Positions 31,268 to 37,668 of a stretch of 37,668 bases of DNA are shown in pieces. A program made the position numbers and the translations under genes. This stretch comes from an uncultured Prevotella sp. GTDB taxonomy: Bacteria > Bacteroidota > Bacteroidia > Bacteroidales > Bacteroidaceae. The stretch lies in assembly GCA_900770845.1 (NCBI GenBank), contig CAAGLS010000036.1, forward strand, positions 1 to 37,668, in the 5' to 3' direction. The notes below the pieces were generated by a model. That model made no database searches. It had not been told where the DNA came from and worked only from the letters and a program-made list of their open reading frames with translations. Every line of letters starts with the position of its first letter. Position 1 is the first letter of the stretch.

Positions 31268-32803
31268 ATGATGCTCTTCCCCAAAGGCTTTTGGCAGTTC
31301 TATCCCTATCTGAGGCTTGTCGTGTTCTTCGTGATGGGGATTCTTGTAGGCTATTATGTGGCATTGCCGTCGGTATGGATTCCTTTCTCATTGGCAGCCG
31401 TGTCGTTGATGGTTGCCATAGTCTTCTTGCGCAGGCGTTATGTCTCTTCCGTGTCCATCCTCTGCTCAGTCCTTTTTTCAGCGGTGGTGCTGATGATGAG
31501 CTTCACCCAAAGGCTGAGGTCAAAGGCCGACAACATCATTGCACACGAACGGGATTATCGGGCGGTGGTGGTGAGCCAGCCCGAGCAGCGCGGCAAGACC
31601 ATGAGCATGGACTTGTATCTGCCCGATTACGACTGTAAGGTGAAAGCCCACATCTTGCGGGATGGAGAAGGGAGGGCTGCCAATCTAATCATTGGGCTGG
31701 GGATGGTGTTCCATTCCATTCCAGAGCGTCCCCGCAACTGGAAGAGCGACGGCAAGTTCAACTACGAGCGATGGCTCAACACGCATCATTTTCTTGCCAC
31801 TGTGTTTCTGCTGCCTCAGGACTGGCACGCGGAAGTGCTGGATGTCTCCAAAGTCAGCCATTTCGAGAGGGCGCAGTGGCGGCTGCTGTCTTTGCGCAGC
31901 CAGCTTGTCGAGAGGTTGGGTATAACCTCCACGGATGCCTCTTCGGCTTTGCTCTTGGCCCTCACTTTGGGCGACAAGAGGCATCTGTCGAAAGACCTCC
32001 GCAATTCGTTCAGTGATGCCGGCATAGCCCATTTGTTGGCACTGAGCGGGCTTCATCTGTCGATGCTCTACGGATTCATCCTTTTCCTCCTGTCTGGTTT
32101 CCGTCAGCGTTGGCTGGCCACGTTGGGCAGCATTGTAACCGTCTGGATTTACGTGATGCTTGTCGGCTTGCCCGTGAGCGCAGTCCGTGCCGCCATCATG
32201 CTGACCGTCTATGGCATCACAGCCATGGGCTATCGCGGACGTGTGGCCTTGAATGTCCTGTCCCTAACGGCCTTGGTGATGATGGCCGCCAATCCGTTGT
32301 TGCTTTGGGATGTCAGTTTTGAGCTGTCTTTCCTTGCCATGTTGTCAATAGGCGTCTACTTCCCATCCTTATACAAGATTGGCCGACGATGGATAGGGCT
32401 TTTTCGTAGGATGTGGGGACTTGTTGCAGTGTCGGTAGCCGCCCAGATAGGCACGGTTCCGCTCGTGCTTTATTATTTTGGACGTATCAACCTGTATTCT
32501 CCTTTCACCTCTTTGTTTTTCATTCCCTTGACGATGCTCGTTCTCTATTTGGGTTTCAGTGGCCTCCTTGTCTATGCTTTAGGCTGGAATGGGTCGTTGC
32601 TCGTGGCATGGGCCATGAGAGCGGCCGGTTGGTTGTCGGTGGGCGCACGACAAGTGAACACTTGGCCAGGAGGTCTGTTGAAGGTGGAGAATTGGAATCT
32701 CGCGCAGACGCTTTTGCTCTATGTTCTCGTAGTCGTACTCTCGCTCATGTTGTTCAAGGCGGCTAAAATTGCCAATAGTGGAAGAACCGTGATCCATGAG
32801 TAG
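31268..32803 (+). CDS. ComEC/Rec2-family membrane channel, lacking the metallo-beta-lactamase domain
   Basis: A 511-residue polytopic membrane protein. N-terminal helices (VVFFVMGILVGYYVALPS, PFSLAAVSLMVAIVFL) and an OB-like DUF4131 segment precede the Competence domain: ALLLALTLGDKRHLSKDLRNSF, GIAHLLALSGLHLSMLYGF, then many helices to the end. In proteobacterial and Gram-positive ComEC a C-terminal metallo-beta-lactamase nuclease-like domain follows; here the protein stops after the last helix. ComEC passes single-stranded DNA across the inner membrane during natural transformation. No other competence gene is in the window. Confidence 0.9.
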   Translation: MMLFPKGFWQFYPYLRLVVFFVMGILVGYYVALPSVWIPFSLAAVSLMVAIVFLRRRYVSSVSILCSVLFSAVVLMMSFTQRLRSKADNIIAHERDYRAVVVSQPEQRGKTMSMDLYLPDYDCKVKAHILRDGEGRAANLIIGLGMVFHSIPERPRNWKSDGKFNYERWLNTHHFLATVFLLPQDWHAEVLDVSKVSHFERAQWRLLSLRSQLVERLGITSTDASSALLLALTLGDKRHLSKDLRNSFSDAGIAHLLALSGLHLSMLYGFILFLLSGFRQRWLATLGSIVTVWIYVMLVGLPVSAVRAAIMLTVYGITAMGYRGRVALNVLSLTALVMMAANPLLLWDVSFELSFLAMLSIGVYFPSLYKIGRRWIGLFRRMWGLVAVSVAAQIGTVPLVLYYFGRINLYSPFTSLFFIPLTMLVLYLGFSGLLVYALGWNGSLLVAWAMRAAGWLSVGARQVNTWPGGLLKVENWNLAQTLLLYVLVVVLSLMLFKAAKIANSGRTVIHE

Positions 32804-33184
32804 GAGGAGGGAACTTAGGTTTTTTGCGGCTGTTGTGGCTATGTGGGTTAGAAGGCGTGTCTCTAAAAGCGGTTGGAAGATGGAGAATGCCTATGTCCAT
32901 TTCCCAATATTCTATCATTGAATCCTTTTCATCCTATTTTCCACTTTCCATCATCCTATTTTCCATGCCCTATTTCCCTGTTATTCACTACTTATCATCC
33001 TATTTTCCATGCCCTATTTCCCTATTGTTCACCACCCATCATGCAATCCTCCGCCTGCCAGTTTTCCAGACACCAATACCGCACGTTCCATCCCCGTCGG
33101 CTGGCGTAAGCCAACGGAAACAGGCTAAAGAACGTGGGCGCAATGCGGTGTCTTGTCCGTCGCGAAGCGTAGGCACGAAGGTCA
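32804..33184. other. Intergenic between convergent genes
   Basis: About 380 bp with no gene. The centre is pyrimidine-rich and repetitive: CATCCTATTTTCCA occurs at 32930, 32952 and 32996. A dyad CCGTCGGCT/AGCCAACGG lies near 33095-33118. No clear terminator was found for either converging gene. Confidence 0.55.
32950..33037 (+). repeat. 44-bp tandem repeat, two copies
   Basis: 32950-32993 and 32994-33037 match except for about six bases near their ends. Each begins ATCATCCTATTTTCCATG and runs on through CCCTATTTCCCT. A partial third copy of the start is at 32930-32943. Confidence 0.8.
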
Positions 33185-34213
33185 CTATTTGGTAAGCTTG
33201 CGCTGAAGCAGTTTTCCCAAGGCCATGGCATGGCGTTGGCGCTTGGTGATGTCCTCGCGTATGATGGAAATCTCATTCAGGATTTGTGCCGCCCTGCTTT
33301 GAATGATGTTGGGCTGCCTTTGGCTGCGGTCGGCCTTGGCGTTGACAATGATGTTGATTCCGGCGGGATGGATGTCGATGTCGATGTCCTGCCCCATCTG
33401 CACGGGGTCGCCGTCATAATGTACAACGCCGGGATGCTTGCGGTGGATGTGGATGTGTCGCGAGCGGAAAGTCTTGATTTTGGAACTCTTGTCGAGCGTC
33501 TTGTTGAACATGTCGATGGAAATCTGCGTGGCGTCAAGGATGTCGAAGGGTTCCATGATGACCACGTCCATCAGGCCGTCGCTCATGGATGCCTGCGGGG
33601 CGATGTAGGCGTTGTTGCCATACTGTGAGGCGTTGGCTACAGAAATGAGGAATGCCTTTTCGAAGGTCACTCCGTCGTCGTCCTGAATCTCGTAAGTCTC
33701 AGGCTTGTATTTGAGTCCCTCCCGCAGCACGTTCTCCACGTAGGTGGCGGGTCCCCGCTTTCCAGCCTCGGCAAACTTTTGGCTGATCATGGCGTCGAAG
33801 CCCATTCCGCACGTGCAGAAGAAAGGGTATTGGTTGATGGTGCCATAGTCGAGCGGTCGCACCACGCACTCGTTGATGACATTGATGGCCTCCTGAGGCT
33901 GCATGGGGATGAACAGGTGGCGTGCCAGGCCGTTGCCGGAACCGCAGGGAATGATGCCCAAAGCCGTTGGCGTGTTGACCAGGCTTCGGGCAACTTCGTT
34001 GACAGTACCGTCGCCGCCTACGGCCACGACGATGTCGGCGTGGCTTTGGACGGCCTGATGGGCCATTTCTGTGGCATGGCCGGGATGGGTGGTGAAACAT
34101 ATCTCGTAGTCAAAGAGGTCCTTGTCCAGATAGGTGTTGAGCAGACTTGGCGCGTCGCCCTTGCTCTTTGTGCCCGAAATAGGATTCACAATGATAAGCA
34201 TCTTCTTCTTCAT
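33185..34213 (-). CDS. Diacylglycerol kinase-family lipid kinase (YegS/BmrU-like)
   Basis: A 342-residue cytoplasmic lipid kinase. The DAGK catalytic fold shows IIVNPISGTKSKG (residues ~7-19), the nucleotide loop VAVGGDGTVNEVA (~62-74) and IPCGSGNGLARHL (~88-100), the three signature blocks shared by diacylglycerol, ceramide and sphingosine kinases. The C-terminal beta-sandwich follows (VVIMEPF, VHYDGDPV). The lipid substrate cannot be read from the motifs. It is divergent from serine palmitoyltransferase, with both promoters in a 153-bp gap, which makes a sphingoid base, ceramide or related lipid a reasonable guess. The -7 box is 4 nt before the ATG, so the mRNA is probably leaderless. Confidence 0.88.
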   Translation of the reverse strand: MKKKMLIIVNPISGTKSKGDAPSLLNTYLDKDLFDYEICFTTHPGHATEMAHQAVQSHADIVVAVGGDGTVNEVARSLVNTPTALGIIPCGSGNGLARHLFIPMQPQEAINVINECVVRPLDYGTINQYPFFCTCGMGFDAMISQKFAEAGKRGPATYVENVLREGLKYKPETYEIQDDDGVTFEKAFLISVANASQYGNNAYIAPQASMSDGLMDVVIMEPFDILDATQISIDMFNKTLDKSSKIKTFRSRHIHIHRKHPGVVHYDGDPVQMGQDIDIDIHPAGINIIVNAKADRSQRQPNIIQSRAAQILNEISIIREDITKRQRHAMALGKLLQRKLTK

Positions 34214-34217
34214 GTTG

Positions 34218-34225
34218 CAAATGTA
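34218..34225 (-). promoter_or_regulatory. -7 box of the lipid-kinase gene
   Basis: TACATTTG on the minus strand, only CAAC between it and the ATG at 34213. The -33 element is unclear. Confidence 0.6.
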
Positions 34226-34292
34226 AGCAAATTCTGATAATTATTTTCCTTAAAACTGTTTTTTTTCCTTTGCAGGTTGATTTCTTGGAGTT

Positions 34293-34326
34293 TTTGAAGA
34301 TTTTAGCCAAAAAAATTGTATCTTTG
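34293..34326 (+). promoter_or_regulatory. Promoter of serine palmitoyltransferase gene
   Basis: TTTG (34293-34296), 22 nt, TATCTTTG (34319-34326), then CAGCC. The leader to the ATG at 34367 is about 37 nt. Confidence 0.68.
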
Positions 34327-34366
34327 CAGCCTAAATAAAAAATAAGTAGTATTCTACACCTTTAAA

Positions 34367-35554
34367 ATGGGACAGTTACAAGAAAGATACAAGAGTTATC
34401 GCGAACCCCAGAAGTTTATGGCCCAGGGAGTGTACCCCTATTTCCGCGCCATAACAAGCAAGCAAGGCCCAGAGGTTACCATGGCAGGCCACAAAGTGCT
34501 TATGTTTGGCTCCAACGCCTATACGGGTCTTACGTCCGATGAGCGGGTGATTGCCGCTGCCAAGGAGGCTTTGGAGAAATACGGCTCCGGATGTGCCGGA
34601 AGCCGATTCCTTAATGGAACCCTCGACATTCATGTACAGTTGGAGAAAGAACTTGCCGCCTTTGAGCATAAGGACGACGCCCTGTGCTTCTCCACGGGAT
34701 TCTCGGTCAACTCTGGAGTGCTTGCCGTTGTTGTTGGTCGCGGAGACTATATCATTTGCGACGACCGCGACCACGCCAGCATCGTGGACGGAAGAAGACT
34801 TAGCTTTGCCACCCAGCTCCATTATAAGCACAACGACATGGCCGACTTGGAGCGGGTGCTGAAGAGCCTCCCCCATGAGGCTGTGAAGCTCATCGTTGTG
34901 GATGGCGTGTTCTCCATGGAAGGTGATCTGGCCAAGCTGCCCGAGATTGTAGAACTGAAGCACAAGTACAATTGCAGCGTCATGGTTGACGAGGCCCACG
35001 GTCTTGGTGTGTTCGGTGAGCAGGGTAGGGGCGTATGCCACTATTTTGGTCTGCAGGACGACATCGACCTCATTATGGGTACGTTCTCCAAGAGTTTGGC
35101 TTCCATTGGCGGCTTCATCGCCTCCGACAAGGACACCATCAACTACCTGCGCCACACATGCCGCACCTACATCTTCTCAGCCAGCGACACGCCTGCAGCC
35201 ACGGCGGCCGCCTTGGAGGCTCTACATATCATCCAGGAAGAGCCGGAGCGCATCAAGCACCTTTGGGACGTGACCCACTACGCGCTGAGACGCTTCCGCG
35301 AGGAGGGCTTCGAGATTGGCGACACAGAGAGTCCTATCATCCCGCTCTACGTGAGGGACATCGACAAGACTTTCCTCGTCACCAAGTTGGCTTTCGACGC
35401 CGGCGTGTTCATCAACCCCGTCATTCCTCCTGCTTGCGCCCCGCAGGATACGCTTGTGAGGTTCGCCCTGATGGCCACCCATACTGAGGAGCAGGTGGAG
35501 AGAGGCGTCCAGGCTCTGAAGAAGATATTCGTAGAGCAGGGTATCATCAAGTAG
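34367..35554 (+). CDS. spt: Serine palmitoyltransferase (alpha-oxoamine synthase family)
   Basis: A 395-residue soluble PLP enzyme that condenses L-serine with an acyl-CoA to 3-ketosphinganine, the first step of sphingolipid synthesis, a pathway characteristic of Bacteroidota. Fold-type I motifs: CAGSRFLNGT near residue 80, DHASIVDGRR, VDGVFSMEGD, VMVDEAHGLGVFG with the PLP-stacking Asp/His, and GTFSKSLASIGG with the Schiff-base Lys242. The C-terminal PPACAPQDTLVRFALMATHT is typical. The closest alternatives are glycine C-acetyltransferase (kbl) and 8-amino-7-oxononanoate synthase (bioF). The N-terminus and the divergent lipid-kinase neighbour favour serine palmitoyltransferase. A strong terminator follows. 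Confidence 0.88.
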   Translation: MGQLQERYKSYREPQKFMAQGVYPYFRAITSKQGPEVTMAGHKVLMFGSNAYTGLTSDERVIAAAKEALEKYGSGCAGSRFLNGTLDIHVQLEKELAAFEHKDDALCFSTGFSVNSGVLAVVVGRGDYIICDDRDHASIVDGRRLSFATQLHYKHNDMADLERVLKSLPHEAVKLIVVDGVFSMEGDLAKLPEIVELKHKYNCSVMVDEAHGLGVFGEQGRGVCHYFGLQDDIDLIMGTFSKSLASIGGFIASDKDTINYLRHTCRTYIFSASDTPAATAAALEALHIIQEEPERIKHLWDVTHYALRRFREEGFEIGDTESPIIPLYVRDIDKTFLVTKLAFDAGVFINPVIPPACAPQDTLVRFALMATHTEEQVERGVQALKKIFVEQGIIK

Positions 35555-35637
35555 CCATTCTTCCTTCTGCTTTTGCCCCCGTTTGGGCTGTAGCAGGATT
35601 GGGTGCATGGAGCAGGTAAATGGATTTTATGCATAGG

Positions 35638-35678
35638 CAGCCGTCTTGAAGATAAAGGTCTTCAAGACGGCTGTCTGT
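35638..35678 (+). terminator. Rho-independent terminator
   Basis: A perfect 15-bp stem CAGCCGTCTTGAAGA (35638-35652) with TCTTCAAGACGGCTG (35659-35673), 6-nt loop, then TCTGTTTTT. It ends the serine palmitoyltransferase transcript. Confidence 0.9.
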
Positions 35679-35867
35679 TTTTCCCCTCAAAGGATGAAGC
35701 GTTTCACTTGGATGGTTTTCTTGTTGGGGCATGTATGGCGACTTTTCTTTCCCAACGCACGAAGACCGTCCATCCCAACCTGCAGCATTGCAGTATGATT
35801 GGCCCAAGATTGGCAAACAGTCTTGGAGCCATCTATTTTAGCCTACAAAATCATTTATCTGCGATTC

Positions 35868-35955
35868 GAGGCAATTGCCACGATAGTTCGTGCCAACTGG
35901 GACGATAGTTCGTGGCAATTGGCACGATAGTCCGTGACAGCTGCCACGGAGCATT
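35868..35955. repeat. Tandem 22-bp palindromic array, locus 3 (4 units)
   Basis: Four 22-bp units at 35868-35889, 35890-35911, 35912-35933 and 35934-35955. Like locus 1 it opens with GAGGCA and ends with GCCACGGA, but the linker centre is TAGT (CACGATAGTTCGTG), the exact reverse complement of locus 1's CACGAACTATCGTG. The last unit again diverges at its end. It lies between the serine palmitoyltransferase terminator and the TPR gene. Confidence 0.9.
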
Positions 35956-36189
35956 GGCAACCGATAAGGAAATGTTGCGTAGGGTGTTCTTGACGTTTTC
36001 GTCTATCGTCAGCGGATCATGCCGATGGCGTGCAGGACACGGGCCATCCATTCGGGTGACCATTGTCCAAGCGCCGTACACTGTGGCAGGCATAAGGATG
36101 GTGCCCCGCAGCGCGTAATGATGGAGTCTACGCTGGCCATTCCTGCTAAGGGAACATCTTGATATGATTTCCATTTAAGCATTATTCAC

Positions 36190-36208
36190 CTTACCTTTTC
36201 ATGGTAAG
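36190..36208. promoter_or_regulatory. Dyad upstream of the TPR-gene promoter
   Basis: CTTACC, 7 nt, GGTAAG, ending 14 bp before the -7 box at 36223, so it overlaps the expected -33 position. It could be an operator or a chance dyad. Confidence 0.35.
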
Positions 36209-36222
36209 CCGCCTTTTTTTAT

Positions 36223-36230
36223 TAACTTTG
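36223..36230 (+). promoter_or_regulatory. -7 box of the TPR-protein gene
   Basis: TAACTTTG followed by CA; the leader to the ATG at 36291 is about 57 nt. No TTTG at the standard distance. Confidence 0.6.
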
Positions 36231-36290
36231 CATGATGGCAGAAGCCGGGCAAGGGCTTGCGGTCACTAATCGGTTAGAAATCATCACAAA

Positions 36291-37511
36291 ATGAATAGAA
36301 TATTGCTCTTTTCTTGTTTGCTGTCCCTTTTCTTGTTAGCGCCTTGCAGCTTGCGGGCGCAGAAGAAGGATATTGCCCAAGCCAAGGAATGGATCAAGAA
36401 GAAGCAAAATCTCGACAAGGCCCAACAGAGTATGGAGGCCTTGCTGAAGGACTCGTCCAACCGCACGAACGAAAAAATCTATCTCGTGCTGTTTGACGCC
36501 GTCAAAGGCCAGTACGAGCAAGGCAACGAGCAACTCTATCTGAAACAGAAGTGCGACACGGCGCAACTGTTCAACAATGCGCTGCGGATGTTCCAAGTGC
36601 TGGAAGCCCTCGACAGCCTCGACGCGATGCCCGACAGCAAGGGGCGTGTCAAGCCAAAGTATCGGACCGACCATGCGCGCTATTTGGGACCTTTGCGCCC
36701 CAACCTCTACAATGGAGGACTCTTCTTCATCCGCAAGCAGAAATACGCCGACGCCTACCGCTTCTTGGAGGCCTATATCGACTGTGCGCGCCAGCCCCTT
36801 TTCTCCCAGCTCCATTATGATGACAAAGACCCTCGTTTGGCCACAGCCAGCTATTGGGCCGTGTATTGTGGCTACAAGATGAAAGACACCAAGGCCACGC
36901 TCCGCCATACCTATCTGGCATTGAAGGACACGGCCCACTACTGCCTGATGCTGCAGTATCTGGCCGACACCTACAAGATGGAAAAGGACACGGTGCGATA
37001 TGTGCAGACCCTTCAAGAGGGCTTTGGGAAATATCCCGAGTTTCCCTATTTCTTCCCGCGGCTGTTGAGCCACTACTCGCAGGGGAGAATGTGGGACAAG
37101 GCCCAGGCACTGACCGATACGGCCATGTCCATCAATCCAAAGAACAACGTGTTTGTCTTCGCCCGATCCACGGTGCTGCTCAATACGGGGCAGTATGAGG
37201 AAAGCCTTGCCCTTTGCGACACGCTCTTCTCGCGGGGCGACAGTCTGCCCGACATATATCTCAACGCTGGGCTGGCATGGTTCAACCAGGGTGTGGAACT
37301 GGACAAGAATGTAGCCACATCGCGCAAGTTGAGGTCCAAGATCATCTCCTGCTACAAGAGCGCGCTGCCTTATCTGGAAGCCTACAGGAAGAAGCGGCCC
37401 GAGGCTGAGTCCGACTGGACGCTGCCTCTCTACACCATCTACCTCAACTTGAATATGGGCAAGGAGTTTGACGAGATAGACCAAATACTAAGAAGACAGA
37501 ATAAGAAATGA
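36291..37511 (+). CDS. Secreted TPR-repeat protein
   Basis: A 406-residue exported protein. The signal peptide is residues 1-23 (ILLFSCLLSLFLLAPCSLRAQ); a Cys at position 19 lies in the hydrophobic region but lacks a clean lipobox. The rest is helical with degenerate tetratricopeptide-like repeats: NLDKAQQSMEALL, YADAYRFLEAYI, MWDKAQALTDTAMSINPKNN, VFARSTVLLNTGQYEESLALCDTLF and LPDIYLNAGLAWFNQG. It is probably a periplasmic scaffold; partner unknown. Its TGA overlaps the ATG of the following helicase by 4 nt, an odd pairing of a secreted protein with a cytoplasmic helicase. Confidence 0.85.
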   Translation: MNRILLFSCLLSLFLLAPCSLRAQKKDIAQAKEWIKKKQNLDKAQQSMEALLKDSSNRTNEKIYLVLFDAVKGQYEQGNEQLYLKQKCDTAQLFNNALRMFQVLEALDSLDAMPDSKGRVKPKYRTDHARYLGPLRPNLYNGGLFFIRKQKYADAYRFLEAYIDCARQPLFSQLHYDDKDPRLATASYWAVYCGYKMKDTKATLRHTYLALKDTAHYCLMLQYLADTYKMEKDTVRYVQTLQEGFGKYPEFPYFFPRLLSHYSQGRMWDKAQALTDTAMSINPKNNVFVFARSTVLLNTGQYEESLALCDTLFSRGDSLPDIYLNAGLAWFNQGVELDKNVATSRKLRSKIISCYKSALPYLEAYRKKRPEAESDWTLPLYTIYLNLNMGKEFDEIDQILRRQNKK

Positions 37512-37668
37512 AAGAAGAGGTGCTGAAGAAGTTGGGCATCCAGCTGAACGACATGCAGTTGGAGGCCGGCAAAGCGATAAATGGAGCGGGAAAGGATGTC
37601 GTAATCCTTTCGCCGACGGGTACTGGGAAAACGTTGGCCTATCTGTTGCCGTTGGCCGAAAGGCTGGA
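37508..37668 (+). CDS. DEAD/DEAH-box helicase, N-terminal fragment
   Basis: The frame starts with an ATG overlapping the previous stop by 4 nt and is cut by the right edge after 53 codons. It begins MKEEVLKKLGIQLNDMQLEA, and VILSPTGTGKTLAYLLPLAE is a Walker A/motif I of superfamily 2 helicases. The upstream Gln (NDMQLEA) fits a Q motif. The rest of the gene lies beyond the window, so the subfamily cannot be set. Confidence 0.82.
   Translation, partial: MKEEVLKKLGIQLNDMQLEAGKAINGAGKDVVILSPTGTGKTLAYLLPLAERL

Larger units (their letters stand above)
35555..36290. other. Intergenic with terminator, 22-bp array and TPR-gene promoter
   Basis: About 735 bp without a gene. It holds the serine palmitoyltransferase terminator (35638-35678), the third four-unit array (35868-35955), a CTTACC/GGTAAG dyad (36190-36208) and the TPR-gene promoter. 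Frames of 89-107 codons here include translated repeat and are not believed. Confidence 0.65.

Overview
The window looks like ordinary chromosome of a Bacteroidota bacterium, most likely a Prevotella-type member of the Prevotellaceae. Four things point there. Most genes follow a Bacteroidota sigma-ABfr promoter (TTTG, about 19-22 nt, TAnnTTTG), and almost none has a Shine-Dalgarno site. The gene content is lineage-typical: a BspA-like surface protein with the Prevotella C-terminal tail, single-chain pyruvate:ferredoxin oxidoreductase, serine palmitoyltransferase, a DUF3078 outer-membrane protein and a CCDC81-type HU/SPOR protein. The short acidic ORF behind the BspA-like gene also fits. Genus is an inference. 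I saw no rRNA, tRNA, CRISPR array, transposase or phage gene.

Layout. 1-3.1 kb, minus strand: an FHA/zinc-ribbon protein and an HU-like/SPOR membrane protein, then the tRNA methyltransferase TrmN. 3.4-9.8 kb, plus strand: lon, tgt, an LptF/LptG-family permease and a DEAD-box RNA helicase, closely packed. 10.4-12.9 kb: a secreted BspA-like protein with a long structured leader, plus a 59-residue acidic ORF. 13-17.9 kb, minus strand: nifJ behind an AAA-type ATPase. 18-24.9 kb, plus strand: an ATP-grasp-like protein, aspS, a small winged-helix protein, a mannose-1-phosphate guanylyltransferase and a secreted GHL10-type glycosidase. 25-26.4 kb, minus strand: a small acidic protein and a tandem-CBM20 protein lacking any catalytic domain. 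26.5-32.8 kb, plus strand: mltG with a HAD phosphatase, then a FAD protein, DUF3078 protein and ComEC-like channel. 33.2-35.6 kb: a lipid kinase divergent from serine palmitoyltransferase. 36.3 kb to the end: a secreted TPR protein overlapping a DEAD-family helicase cut by the window edge.

The least expected content lies between genes. Three unlinked intergenic regions (3.2, 21.2 and 35.9 kb) each hold exactly four tandem 22-bp units built from two interlocking palindromes. The linker sequence is nearly uniform within a locus but differs between loci. Other repeat types are a ~75-bp direct repeat bracketing the FHA/SPOR pair, heptanucleotide tracts (one supplies the lon -33 element), a 44-bp tandem repeat and paired GC hairpins in the BspA leader. 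Three genes have their ATG 4-5 nt after the -7 box and look leaderless.
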